Part shown: positions 17,303-26,072 of the stretch, one piece after another
Position numbering within the stretch: the stretch's first letter is position 1
How the letters are laid out: each line of letters begins with the position of its first letter
Source: Nitrospirota bacterium
Lineage (GTDB): Bacteria; Nitrospirota; Thermodesulfovibrionia; SZUA-242
Reading direction: 5' to 3'
DNA length: 54,192 nt
Assembly: GCA_016212095.1 (NCBI GenBank)
Contig: JACRHH010000026.1
Span: 1-54,192 of the forward strand
Program-made: the position numbers and the translations under genes
Notes under the pieces: model-generated
Told to the model about the DNA's origin: nothing
Databases searched by the model: none
The model's input: only the letters and a program-made list of their open reading frames with translations

Positions 17303-19309
17303 TTAAGTCTTCAACAAATCCCCCGCGAACGTCACATAATCGTCATCCTTCGGCAGCTTGCCCGTCCATTTGGCGAAAAACGCTATTCGGCCCTTCCATT
17401 CATATTCCGGCGGCGGGCTTCCGGCGGGCGTCCCGGCGAATGTTTCCCTGAACGCAAACGCGAGGCTTTTTTCGGCGAACAGCGCCGGGAAACCGGCTTC
17501 CCTTGCCGATAGCGACAGATCGGCCTCGGCCATGCGGTCGTCGATGCGGGCATCGAAACCGCCTGATTTCTCGTAGATTTTCCGCGACACGCCAACGATT
17601 CCGCCGCCAGCGGCAACCCGTTTTTCCTGCGGCGTTTCCGCGTTGGTGATTCTTCGCGGCACATGGTTGAAGTCGAAGGTCAGGCCCATGGCGTATGGCG
17701 ACATGTCCGGGTTCTTTATCGGCATCCCGGCGACGCCGGTTCTGGCCGCCTCGATGAACCCCTCGTCTTTGTAGTACAGAACGCCCGGCCTGATGAACAC
17801 GAAGACATCGCCAAGCGCGGCCCCGGCTCCCTTCCGCCACAAGGCGGCCAGCGAACGCTCATGCGCCTCGACAACCCGAACATCGCCGGTTACGCCGGAC
17901 ATAAGAGCCAGGATGTCCGGATTGTTCACGACAATCACCGTTTCCCAGTCGGGCAGCTTCACGTTTTCGGAAAGCGACGTGAGCGTGGCAAGAAGCGCCT
18001 CGACGTCGTCGCCGGACGGCACGATGAAGCTCGTTCTGCCTGAAACGGCTTCGGCATTGGAAACTGGCGCTACTGCGTCGTCATTGGCTCTCACGCTGAA
18101 AATGTGTTTCATCACCTCGACTGCCCTTTCAGGCGCAACGTCGTTAATCCGGTGGAAACAGTCGCTTGTGAATTCGCGCACATGCGTTGCGTGGTCTTCC
18201 GGAACGCCATGCTCGATCGTTTTCCGCAGCGCGCTCCAGTCGCCAATCGGCCAGACGCTCTGCGCGATGCCCTGATCGTAATAATGATCCGGCGCGCCGT
18301 CGGTTCCCGGAAGCGAGAATAGCGGTTTTCCAAACGAAAGCGCCTCAACCGCGAGCGTGGTCTTGCCAAGCGTCACGCAATAATCGGCCATCTGAAGCAG
18401 CTTGTACGGATCGTAGGTCTGCGTCACCCGGCATTCGGGGAAGTGTTCAAGAAACATCGCCTCGGTAGCTTCCTTGTAGCTCTGGAACGAAACCTTCGGA
18501 TGCCATTTGAAGACCGGCACAACGTCGGGGGCTTCGAGCGGACGAATCAAGTCCTCCCAAAACTTCAGCGCCTGAATAACGCCCCACTGGATGCCCACAA
18601 GAAAGAGCACCACTTTCTTGCCCTTGGGAATGTTCAGGTCTTTTTTGATCTGCGCAACTATGGCCGGATCGCGCATCGAGCGCTTCACCTCGGCCAGATG
18701 GGTGTTGCCTGTAAGCACGAACTTCTCCGGAGCCGACTTCATTTTGGCAAGCAGGTTCACCGTGCCGTTGCCCCAGAGAAGAAGCGCGGTCGAATATTCC
18801 GTATGCGCGCTGAAGCTGAGCCTGTCTTCGTAGCAATCGCCCTCCTGAAGGGTGACATACGGAACGCCGTGCCTGGCCGACAGATGCCCGATGATCTTGC
18901 CCCAGCGGTTTCGCTCGTGGAGGGCCAGAAACATGTCGGGCTTCTCCCTTGCGATGAACTCCTCCAGCAACACGTAGTCCTCAAAACCGTTCGGGATGAG
19001 CGAGGACTGCATCACGAACGGCCAGTGGCGAAGACCGTCCCAGTCGAAGCACCGGTTCACCCATTTGTCGAAGAAGGCCACGTTCATCTCCTCGATGCGC
19101 CGCCGCGTTTCCGGCGTGGCATAACTCTGGAGCAGGCGGCATTCCTTGCCGCGCCGAATCAGATCCATCTCGTAGGGAAAGTCGGCAAGCGTTGTGAAGA
19201 AAACGATCTTCGCGCCGCTTTTTTCGGCCAGACCGGTGATCGGCCAGAGAAACCGCGTATGATGTGGAAGCGCCACGAAACAGGCTATTTTCTTACCCTT
19301 GAGATGCAT
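17303..19309 (-). CDS. Two-domain glycosyltransferase: CDP-glycerol-transferase/epimerase-like GT-B fold plus GT2-like domain
   Basis: 668 residues. Residues 1 to about 415 have a GT-B look: MHLKGKKIACFVALPHHTRF at the start, PYVTLQEGDCYEDRL mid-domain, and a nucleotide-binding half with PVFKWHPK and LLQMADYCVTLGKTTLAVEALSFGKPLFSLPG, as in polysaccharide or teichoic-type transferases. Residues about 445-640 resemble a GT2 fold (TSFIVPSGDDVEALLATL, AAGGGIVGVSRKIYEKSGGFD). A GTPAGSPPPEYEWKGRIAFF tail follows. It is the last gene of the glycan operon and overlaps the preceding gene by 17 bases. The acceptor and sugar are unknown. Confidence 0.7.
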   Translation of the reverse strand: MHLKGKKIACFVALPHHTRFLWPITGLAEKSGAKIVFFTTLADFPYEMDLIRRGKECRLLQSYATPETRRRIEEMNVAFFDKWVNRCFDWDGLRHWPFVMQSSLIPNGFEDYVLLEEFIAREKPDMFLALHERNRWGKIIGHLSARHGVPYVTLQEGDCYEDRLSFSAHTEYSTALLLWGNGTVNLLAKMKSAPEKFVLTGNTHLAEVKRSMRDPAIVAQIKKDLNIPKGKKVVLFLVGIQWGVIQALKFWEDLIRPLEAPDVVPVFKWHPKVSFQSYKEATEAMFLEHFPECRVTQTYDPYKLLQMADYCVTLGKTTLAVEALSFGKPLFSLPGTDGAPDHYYDQGIAQSVWPIGDWSALRKTIEHGVPEDHATHVREFTSDCFHRINDVAPERAVEVMKHIFSVRANDDAVAPVSNAEAVSGRTSFIVPSGDDVEALLATLTSLSENVKLPDWETVIVVNNPDILALMSGVTGDVRVVEAHERSLAALWRKGAGAALGDVFVFIRPGVLYYKDEGFIEAARTGVAGMPIKNPDMSPYAMGLTFDFNHVPRRITNAETPQEKRVAAGGGIVGVSRKIYEKSGGFDARIDDRMAEADLSLSAREAGFPALFAEKSLAFAFRETFAGTPAGSPPPEYEWKGRIAFFAKWTGKLPKDDDYVTFAGDLLKT

Positions 19310-20483
19310 GTTTCATTATCCTTTCAACAGCGCCGGAGAGCGTGACGGCCTTGCTCCTTCTTTCGTTGGCATCCTCCAGAATCCGCGCCAGTTCCTGCCG
19401 CGTCTGCACGAACGACACGCCGCGCGAGATCGGCGGGCTTTCGCGAAGCGGATTGTAGACAACTCCGGCCTTGCCGTATCTTGCGGCGAATTCCAGCGGA
19501 ACGATGTGGGTGGTAGAGATAATCACGTCGCTGAACATGAGCGCCTTGACGATGCCGCCAGCCTGCACCACAAAGAACTTTTTCAGGCTTTTTTCGAGCG
19601 CCGGGCGCAGCATGACCTCGAACAGTTCGTTTTCGTGATATTCGCGCACCGCGAAGTTCACGAAGCAGAATATCAGCTCCTTTTCGAACTTCGCGCTTCC
19701 GATGGTCTCGAAAATCTCGTTTAACTGCGGCCTGTTACGCGGATTGTTCACAACCGTGACAACCAGCCTGCCGGGCGCGAAATCGAACTTGTGCTCGCCG
19801 AAAAGCATGTTCTTGTACGAGTCTTCAACGGTTCCCATCGCGTATGCGTCAATGAAGTCGTCCACAACGAAGACCTTCTCCGGGCTGAATCCGCACCGTC
19901 CCACATATTCGCGCTCGAAATCGTCGCGCGCTATCAGATAATCGAACAGCCGCCAGAAGACAATCGGGGCGTCGTACACCGGGAAAAGCTGGTAGCCCGC
20001 AATCGGAACCTTGTGTTCCTTCGCGTAATAGACCACGTTGGTTATGAAAACATCGTTCTTCGACGAGCCCGACTCCTCGGTGGACGGAACCGGCATAAGC
20101 ACCAGATCGTATTTTTCGGTGATTCGCGGGAACAGGTTCACGTTCACGTTCCAGAGGAAGTCGTCGAAGCCCACCTGTTTCCAGAACTTGAAATCGGTTC
20201 CGGGAACCTCGATGTCGTGATAGAGCTTGATGAAGGTTCTGGCGAAGTTGTCGCGGTGCATCATGCTCCAGAAGCGGTCTTCCGATTTGTGCGTCAGCAC
20301 GCGCGCGCCTTCCGTGTTGCCGAGCTTCTCCCGCGCCTTGCCGACAAGGTCGTCTTCATAAGACAGCAGATCAACCGAATGACCTGCCTTTGCAAGCGCG
20401 CCAACCATGTTCAGCATCCGCCCGTCGGTCGAGGCCAGTTCTTTCGGCCCCACCGGCATCAGGATTTTAAGCCTCTTGCTCAT
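19293..20483 (-). CDS. Putative GT-B glycosyltransferase
   Basis: 396 residues. The N-terminus MSKRLKILMPVGPKELASTD with GRMLNMVGALAKAGHSVDLLSYE is the typical first Rossmann half of family-4-like transferases. The second half has RLVVTVVNNPRNRPQLNEIF and ALMFSDVIISTTHIVPLEFAARYGKAGVVYNP, where E-F-A-A and G resemble the nucleotide-sugar site. The frame is open 45 bases upstream, but the fold begins at the ATG at 20483, inside the end of the TPR gene (17-base overlap). The exact family is uncertain. Confidence 0.65.
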   Translation of the reverse strand: MSKRLKILMPVGPKELASTDGRMLNMVGALAKAGHSVDLLSYEDDLVGKAREKLGNTEGARVLTHKSEDRFWSMMHRDNFARTFIKLYHDIEVPGTDFKFWKQVGFDDFLWNVNVNLFPRITEKYDLVLMPVPSTEESGSSKNDVFITNVVYYAKEHKVPIAGYQLFPVYDAPIVFWRLFDYLIARDDFEREYVGRCGFSPEKVFVVDDFIDAYAMGTVEDSYKNMLFGEHKFDFAPGRLVVTVVNNPRNRPQLNEIFETIGSAKFEKELIFCFVNFAVREYHENELFEVMLRPALEKSLKKFFVVQAGGIVKALMFSDVIISTTHIVPLEFAARYGKAGVVYNPLRESPPISRGVSFVQTRQELARILEDANERRSKAVTLSGAVERIMKHASQG

Positions 20484-21045
20484 TTTTTCCGGCCTGTCCG
20501 GCATCCTCTGCCTCCGCGTCGATTTCATTCATGATGCCGCATACCCGTCCGAAAAGCGGGCTGTTTGTGGCCGCAAGCATTTTTTCTACCACCGCCTTCA
20601 TCTCGGCCTTGCCAGCGGATTTCCTGTACGATTTCGGAACTAGCGTTTTAAACAGCTCTTCGAGTGTTGCCTCGTTCGCGAAGTCGCAGGCAAGGCCTTC
20701 CGCGCCGCCGGTGACCAGCGCCGCGATGTAAGTGATTACGGCGCTGAACATCTCCTCGTGCCGCCCCTGCCCCCACATGTGGAGAATGTTCATGAAGAGG
20801 AAATCCGGATGGTTCGGCCTGAGCGCCAGGCCCTCCTGAACGTATTTCAGAGCGCCGCCCGGATCGTTTCGTTCGAAATGCGTCTTGCCCAGAAGCGCCA
20901 GAATCCGCAGGTAAACCGGGTTGTCGGCCCGCTTGTCCTCGTCCGGCACGCCCGCAAGCGCCTTGAAAAGACTCTCCTGCGCCCTGTCGGTCAGCTTGGC
21001 GTTGATGTAGGTGACTGCTGTTTCCAGATTGGCAAGATAGCTCAT
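20467..21045 (-). CDS. TPR-containing protein of the glycan operon
   Basis: 192 residues. At least two TPR-like helix pairs lie in residues about 5-90, best seen in VYLRILALLGKTHFERNDPG and GALKYVQEGLALRPNHPDF. The C-terminal half is helical and ends in an acidic tail. No enzymatic motif is visible; it is probably a scaffold for glycan-assembly enzymes. AAAGGAA before the ATG at 21045 supports the start. It overlaps the next gene by 17 bases. Confidence 0.65.
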   Translation of the reverse strand: MSYLANLETAVTYINAKLTDRAQESLFKALAGVPDEDKRADNPVYLRILALLGKTHFERNDPGGALKYVQEGLALRPNHPDFLFMNILHMWGQGRHEEMFSAVITYIAALVTGGAEGLACDFANEATLEELFKTLVPKSYRKSAGKAEMKAVVEKMLAATNSPLFGRVCGIMNEIDAEAEDAGQAGKNEQEA

Positions 21046-21055
21046 TCGATTCCTT

Positions 21056-21763
21056 TCAACGCACGAAAAGCACGTTCTTGAGACCTTTGCTCATAAGGCT
21101 GTAACGCTCGGCAACCGCAAAACCGGCTTCGAGCATGAATCCGTTCACTGCGGATGCCGCTCCCGGATCGGACTCGTCAATCTCGATCATGACGGTCTGA
21201 AGCCTCGGATCCCTGAATGTGCGCCTGCCGCCCGCAACCACGTCCATCTCGCCACCATCCACATCGATTTTCATGTGATTCGGAAACGGCAGCCCGTAAT
21301 GCTCCACAAGATGATCGAGCGTGGAGTACAGAACCGCAACGCTGTGTTTCACTCCCGAACGGATGTTGCCGTGCGTGGAGCCGAAGTCGGTGCTCGACAG
21401 CCCCATCATGCCCATGTGATCGCTTGACGACAGCGCCACGCTCAGCGGAATGATTCTTCCGGAAAGCCTGTTTAAAAGCATGTTTTCGCTCAGCTTGAAG
21501 AAATTCGGGTAGGCCGGTTCGAACGCAACCACCCGGTCGGTTTCGCCGCTCATCAGCGACGCGGCGATAAGCGAGTATGAGCCGACGTTCGCGCCCACAT
21601 CGTAGAACACGCCCTTGTGAGCGGTCTGCCTTATCCAGTCCGCGGTGCATGGCTCCTTGGCGCACGCATGGGCGCGGAAGGTCTTTTCATACTGCGAATC
21701 AACGGTTATGAAAAGATCGCGGTCGGGAAAATCCAGCCTGGCAATGTTCGGTTCGTCTTGCAT
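21056..21763 (-). CDS. FkbM-family methyltransferase
   Basis: 235 residues. VFYDVGANVGSYSLIAASLM is the SAM-binding motif I in the FkbM form (D-V-G-A-N-x-G-x-Y/F-S), followed by RVVAFEPAYPNFFKLSENM (motif II). MKIDVDGGEMDVVAGGRRTF is the family's I-D-V-x-G-x-E block. These enzymes O-methylate sugars or other hydroxyls, and within this operon a glycan hydroxyl is the likely target. Length is normal. Confidence 0.88.
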   Translation of the reverse strand: MQDEPNIARLDFPDRDLFITVDSQYEKTFRAHACAKEPCTADWIRQTAHKGVFYDVGANVGSYSLIAASLMSGETDRVVAFEPAYPNFFKLSENMLLNRLSGRIIPLSVALSSSDHMGMMGLSSTDFGSTHGNIRSGVKHSVAVLYSTLDHLVEHYGLPFPNHMKIDVDGGEMDVVAGGRRTFRDPRLQTVMIEIDESDPGAASAVNGFMLEAGFAVAERYSLMSKGLKNVLFVR

Positions 21764-21768
21764 GTTGT

Positions 21769-22488
21769 TTACCGCGCTTCAGGCGGCTCCTTTCGTCTTT
21801 CGAGCAGGATTTCGGCCAGCATGAAATCGTGGGGATTGTTTATATCCACCGATTCCTCCGCGTCCATGATAAACGGCACAACAATTTCGCCAACCGGCGT
21901 TCGCTTTTCGCGTATCACCGTCGGCCTGTAGATGTAGATGCTCGCGTTCTGAATAAAAACCTCCGGCAGCAGATGATACGAGAGCGTATGCGTGGCCGAA
22001 TTCCCTGCATTGATAAACGGTTTCAGGTATTCGCCGTGGCGCACCCACATCTTGTACGGATGCTCCGTGCATTTCCGCGCGGAACGAAGCGAATCCGCCT
22101 CCGGATGCGCCATCATCGCCTCGATAGCGCCATCGATGGATTCCGCGCGCCTGAACGGCGAAGTCGGATACAGAAGCACGATCAGATCGGGAATGTAGTT
22201 TTCGTTGTTTTGAAGCCAGTCTAGCGCATGTTCCAGAAACTCCATCTCTGTGGAATCCGCGCCCGCCAGACTTTCGGGCCGCATGAACGGAACCTCAGCG
22301 CCGTGCGCTCGCGCCGCCGCCGCAATGTCCTCGGAGTCGGTCGAAACGATTACTCGCGTCACATAGCGGGAAGCCCGCGCCGCCTCGATCGTCCAGGCGA
22401 TCAAGGGTTTTCCGCCAAGCTCGCGGATGTTCTTTCCGGGAACCCGCTTCGATCCGGCGCGAGCCGGTATGAGCGCCAGGATGTTCAT
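21769..22488 (-). CDS. neuA: CMP-nonulosonate cytidylyltransferase (NeuA-like)
   Basis: 239 residues. The N-terminal ALIPARAGSKRVPGKNIREL is the CTP-binding signature of acylneuraminate cytidylyltransferases, followed by GGKPLIAWTIEAA, RVIVSTDSEDIA and LLYPTSPFRR. The end DINNPHDFMLAEILLE (D-I-x-x-x-x-D) carries the metal-binding residues. It activates a nonulosonic or related keto-acid sugar as CMP-sugar. It belongs with the NeuB-type synthase and KdsC-type phosphatase at the far end of the same operon. Which acid (Neu5Ac, Leg, Pse, KDN) cannot be decided from this gene. It overlaps the transketolase stop (ATGA). Confidence 0.85.
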   Translation of the reverse strand: MNILALIPARAGSKRVPGKNIRELGGKPLIAWTIEAARASRYVTRVIVSTDSEDIAAAARAHGAEVPFMRPESLAGADSTEMEFLEHALDWLQNNENYIPDLIVLLYPTSPFRRAESIDGAIEAMMAHPEADSLRSARKCTEHPYKMWVRHGEYLKPFINAGNSATHTLSYHLLPEVFIQNASIYIYRPTVIREKRTPVGEIVVPFIMDAEESVDINNPHDFMLAEILLERRKEPPEAR

Positions 22489-24416
22489 GATGATGTCAAC
22501 AGAGGGCTTAAGCCCTCTGTGGTAGCAGCAGCCACACTCGCCGCGATGCCTTCCGCGTCGAGGTGGTGATGAGCGAGTACCTCAGCCGGAAGTCCGCAAA
22601 CCGGGTAATCATCCACCGCCAGCTTGCGGAAAGTGCGTGACTGAATCAGGCTGGTCTCGCTCAAGGCATTGAGAAGACTGTCGCCAAGGCCGCCATGCGG
22701 GCTGTGATTGTCCAGCGCAAACACCGCGCGGCAGCCGGAAACCGCTTCCGCAAGCCATCCGGCATCTATGCGGTTCAGCCACGGCATGTTCACCACTCGA
22801 AGCGAAAAGCCTTTATTCGCAAGCAGTTCAGCAGCCTTCACCGCTTCGAAAACCATAACCGGCCCGTATACGAAAATTACGCCGTCGCCGCCGTCACGAA
22901 GCATTACGCCGCGCCCGGCGGTCAGCCGGTAATCATCAGGCAGTTTTACCGGCCCCGGCGATGAGAATATCGAAAGCCGGATCATGCAGTTTTCCTTCGC
23001 CTCATCCGCGCACCACTCGATAAGCTGTTTCGTCTCGTCGGCGCAGCACGGCTCGGCGATCACGCAGTTTGGAAGCGCGCCAAAGAGCGAGGCGTCGCGC
23101 ACGCCCTGATGCGAGCGGCCCGCGCCAGCCGGAAGCACCCCGGCGTAGTTGCAGACATAGATGATCTTTGTGTTTTCGGTGGCGTTTGCGTATATCTGCT
23201 CGTTTGCCCGCGAGGCAAGAAAGACCGAAAACGAGTGAACGATGGGCAGAAAGCCCGAAAGCGCAAGGCCGCCGGCAGTCGAAACCATATCCTGTTCCGA
23301 TATGCCGCATTCGATGAACCTGCCGGGAAACGCCGCCTCGAACGGGCGGGTTCCGCAGTCGGCGGACAGATCGGCGTTCAGCGCCACGATGTCTTCGCGC
23401 CTTTTGCCAAGCTCAAGCAGCGCCTCGCCGTATGCCGCAACAACGCGCTCCGTCGATACGGGATAAGCCGTTGAAATTGCCGGATTTGCCGGCCTGAATA
23501 CCGGCTTGCTGATGCCCAGCGTGTCGAACGCCGCATGCAGGCGGCCCGATATTTCGTTGATGGCCCGTTCATATGAATCGTCATCCGGCGCGCCGGAGTG
23601 CCATTTGTACAGGCCGCCGTCAATAGTCTCCATGAACGACACGCCCTTGCCCTTTACCGTGTCGGCGATTATCATCTTCGGCCCGGAAGCGTTTTTAAGC
23701 AGGCGGAACGCGGCATCGAGGGCGCTGAAATCGTGGCCGTCGCATCGGGCAACCGTCCAGCCGAAATCCCGTACCTTCGCCTCAAGGTTCTTCAGCTCCA
23801 GCACGTCGCAGACCGGCCTGTCGGTCTGAACCTTGTTCGCGTCAACTATCGCCCAGAGGTTGTCGATGCCGTGATGCGCCGACGACTGGAGCGATTCCCA
23901 AATCTGGCCTTCCTGGAGCTCGCCGTCGCCGGTAAGCACTATCACCCTGCCGCCGTCGCCGCGCAGGCGTTTCGCAATAGCAATGCCCTTGCCCTTCGAG
24001 ATGCCCATGCCGAGCGAGCCGGTGTTGGCCTCGATGCCGGGCGTGGTCACTTCGGGATGGCCTTCAAGTCCGCCAAGCCGCCTGAGTTGCTGAAGTTTTT
24101 CATCGTCGATCATTCCGGCGGCGGCCATCACGGCATACTGGCCTGGGCAGTCGTGGCCCTTCGACGAGTAGAAAACATCGCGGCCCGGATGCGTTACGCC
24201 AAGCCTCAGCAGGTTCATCTCCTCGAAGTAGAGAAACACGAAGATGTCCATCGAGCTAAGGCTGCTTCCGATATGGCCCGAACCGGCCAGCTTTATGGAC
24301 GAAAGAGCGTTGATGCGGCAGATGTCCGCGATCAGCCGCAGCTTTTCGTGGCGCGCTGCCCCGGATTCGAGCACGCGAAATATTTCGGCGCGCGGTATGA
24401 AGGATATATGGTTCAT
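22485..24416 (-). CDS. Transketolase, single-chain
   Basis: 643 residues. The thiamine-diphosphate N-terminal half has GSGHIGSSLSSMDI, SKGHDCPGQYAVMA, the ThDP/Mg motif VLTGDGELQEGQIWE and LWAIVDANKVQTD. The pyrimidine-binding half follows near residue 330 with FIECGISEQDMVSTAGGLAL, then the C-terminal domain. Split transketolases are common in polysaccharide clusters, but here both halves are fused. It could supply or rearrange a ketose or aldose precursor for the unusual sugar. The ATG at 24416 with upstream AAAGGA is preferred over a TTG at 24449. The nearby GC-rich repeats separate it from the aldehyde dehydrogenase. Confidence 0.85.
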   Translation of the reverse strand: MNHISFIPRAEIFRVLESGAARHEKLRLIADICRINALSSIKLAGSGHIGSSLSSMDIFVFLYFEEMNLLRLGVTHPGRDVFYSSKGHDCPGQYAVMAAAGMIDDEKLQQLRRLGGLEGHPEVTTPGIEANTGSLGMGISKGKGIAIAKRLRGDGGRVIVLTGDGELQEGQIWESLQSSAHHGIDNLWAIVDANKVQTDRPVCDVLELKNLEAKVRDFGWTVARCDGHDFSALDAAFRLLKNASGPKMIIADTVKGKGVSFMETIDGGLYKWHSGAPDDDSYERAINEISGRLHAAFDTLGISKPVFRPANPAISTAYPVSTERVVAAYGEALLELGKRREDIVALNADLSADCGTRPFEAAFPGRFIECGISEQDMVSTAGGLALSGFLPIVHSFSVFLASRANEQIYANATENTKIIYVCNYAGVLPAGAGRSHQGVRDASLFGALPNCVIAEPCCADETKQLIEWCADEAKENCMIRLSIFSSPGPVKLPDDYRLTAGRGVMLRDGGDGVIFVYGPVMVFEAVKAAELLANKGFSLRVVNMPWLNRIDAGWLAEAVSGCRAVFALDNHSPHGGLGDSLLNALSETSLIQSRTFRKLAVDDYPVCGLPAEVLAHHHLDAEGIAASVAAATTEGLSPLLTSS

Positions 24417-24432
24417 GATTTGTTCGATCCTT

Positions 24433-24590
24433 TCAACGCCTTTGATCAACTCCCCCCAGCCCCCCTCATTGAGGGGGGTGGCAAAGCCGGGGGGAGTTCT
24501 CTAACTCAATCTTCCGCCCCCGTGGCAAAGCCGGGGGGAGTTCTCTAACTCAATCTTCCGCCCCCGTGGCAAAGCCGGGGGGAGTTTTGC
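24433..24590. repeat. 44-bp tandem repeats and a GC-rich imperfect palindrome
   Basis: GTGGCAAAGCCGGGGGGAGT begins at 24478, 24522 and 24566, so a 44-bp unit is present 2.6 times. It is preceded by a CCCCCCTCATTGAGGGGGG palindrome (about 24459-24478), which with the flanking CTCCCCCC and GGGGGGAG can fold into a long hairpin. The repeats overlap the 3' end of the aldehyde dehydrogenase gene and shift frame between copies. Confidence 0.9.
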
Positions 24591-26072
24591 CTCTTCCACA
24601 AACTGCACGTTCTGAATCCTCGCGCTGTAATCCACATACAATGTTTTCACCTCGGAAAACGCCTCTATCGCGGCCCAGCCCGCTTCGCGGTAGCCCAGCC
24701 CCGACTGCTTCACGCCGCCGAACGGCATATGCGGCTCCGAGCCGAACGTCGGCGCGTTGATGTAGCAAACGCCCGCCTCGGCGTCGTCGAAGAACGAAAA
24801 CGCCCGGTTAACGTCGCGGGTAAACAGCGACGCCGAAAGCGCGAGGGTGGAATCGTTGAGCATGCCGATTGCATCTTCGTATGACGCGGCACGAAACAGA
24901 ACCAGCACCGGGCCGAAGACTTCCTCCCTCGCGATTTCCATGTCGGGCGTCACGTTTTCGATGATCGTGGGCGCGACATAATACCCCCTGCCGTATGCGC
25001 CGCCGGACAGCCTTTCGCCGCCGCATAGAATCCTCGCTCCGCCTGCCTTCGCCCGTTCGACATATCCAAGCACGCGGTTCATCTGCCGTTCGCTGATTAG
25101 CGGCGTGATGTCTGATGAATCATCGCTTCCCGGCCCAACCCGCTGGCCGCTGGTGCGCGAAAGGAGTTTTTCCAGGAATGCATCGTAAACCGCCTCATGA
25201 ACGATAACCCGCGAAGTGGCGGTGCAGCGCTGCCCGGAAATAGAGAACGCGCCGCAGACAACGCCGTCGGCTGCAAGGTCGAGGTCGGCGTCATCCATAA
25301 CCAGCACCGCGTTTTTGCCGCCAAGCTCAAGCGAGGCCTTCGCCAGCCGGGCCGCGCAGTTGGCGCCGATTATCCTGCCTGTTGCGCTTGAGCCGGTGAA
25401 CGAGATCATGTCAACGCCCGGATGCCGCACAAGCGCGTCGCCGGCCTCCGCTCCGAAGCCGTGAACCAGATTCAACACTCCGGGCGGCAGGCCCGCTTCC
25501 TCCATTATCCGGGCAAAATGAACTGCGGTTTCAGGCGTGTTTTCTTCCGATTTCAGCACCACCGCGTTGCCGCAGACCAGCGCCGGAAACGTCTTCCAGC
25601 AGGTTATAGCCATCGGAAAGTTCCACGACGTAATCACGCCAACCACGCCAACCGGATAGCGTTTCGTCATGGCGAAACGCTTCCGCAGGCCGGAATGCGC
25701 GGTTTTGCCGAACCAGCGCCGCCCTTCCTCAGCCGCGTAGTAGGCCATGTCGATTCCGGACTGAACATCGCCGAGCGCGCCCTTTACGGTTTTGCCGTTT
25801 TCGCGCGAAATCACCCGCGCAAGCTCTTCCTTTTTTGCCTCCATGATCCGCCCGGCGGCGCGAAGTATCTTTCCACGTTCCGGCGGCGGCACGCTTTTCC
25901 ATGCTGCAAGCGCGGCTCGCGCGGCGCCGACGGCGCTGTCCACGTCTTCAGCCCGCGAGCGCGGAAAAATGCCAAGCACCTCGCCGGTGTCGGACGGATT
26001 TATATTTTCGAACGTCGCGCCCGAAGACGCGCCAACCCAGTTGCCGCCGATCAGATTTGCGAATTCCGTCAT
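24501..26072 (-). CDS. NAD(P)-dependent aldehyde dehydrogenase
   Basis: 523 residues of the ALDH superfamily. VVGVITSWNFPMAITCWKTF (cofactor site), LELGGKNAVLV (catalytic Glu), and the nucleophile Cys in GAFSISGQRCTATSRVIVHE are visible, as is REEVFGPVLVLF. It oxidises an aldehyde to the acid; the substrate is unknown, and the nearest general type is succinate-semialdehyde/benzaldehyde-like. The last roughly 30 residues (after IQNVQFVEEA) are encoded by the 44-bp repeats and are probably non-homologous. The start overlaps the GT2 stop (TAATG). In this operon it may oxidise a sugar aldehyde. Confidence 0.88.
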   Translation of the reverse strand: MTEFANLIGGNWVGASSGATFENINPSDTGEVLGIFPRSRAEDVDSAVGAARAALAAWKSVPPPERGKILRAAGRIMEAKKEELARVISRENGKTVKGALGDVQSGIDMAYYAAEEGRRWFGKTAHSGLRKRFAMTKRYPVGVVGVITSWNFPMAITCWKTFPALVCGNAVVLKSEENTPETAVHFARIMEEAGLPPGVLNLVHGFGAEAGDALVRHPGVDMISFTGSSATGRIIGANCAARLAKASLELGGKNAVLVMDDADLDLAADGVVCGAFSISGQRCTATSRVIVHEAVYDAFLEKLLSRTSGQRVGPGSDDSSDITPLISERQMNRVLGYVERAKAGGARILCGGERLSGGAYGRGYYVAPTIIENVTPDMEIAREEVFGPVLVLFRAASYEDAIGMLNDSTLALSASLFTRDVNRAFSFFDDAEAGVCYINAPTFGSEPHMPFGGVKQSGLGYREAGWAAIEAFSEVKTLYVDYSARIQNVQFVEEAKLPPALPRGRKIELENSPRLCHGGGRLS

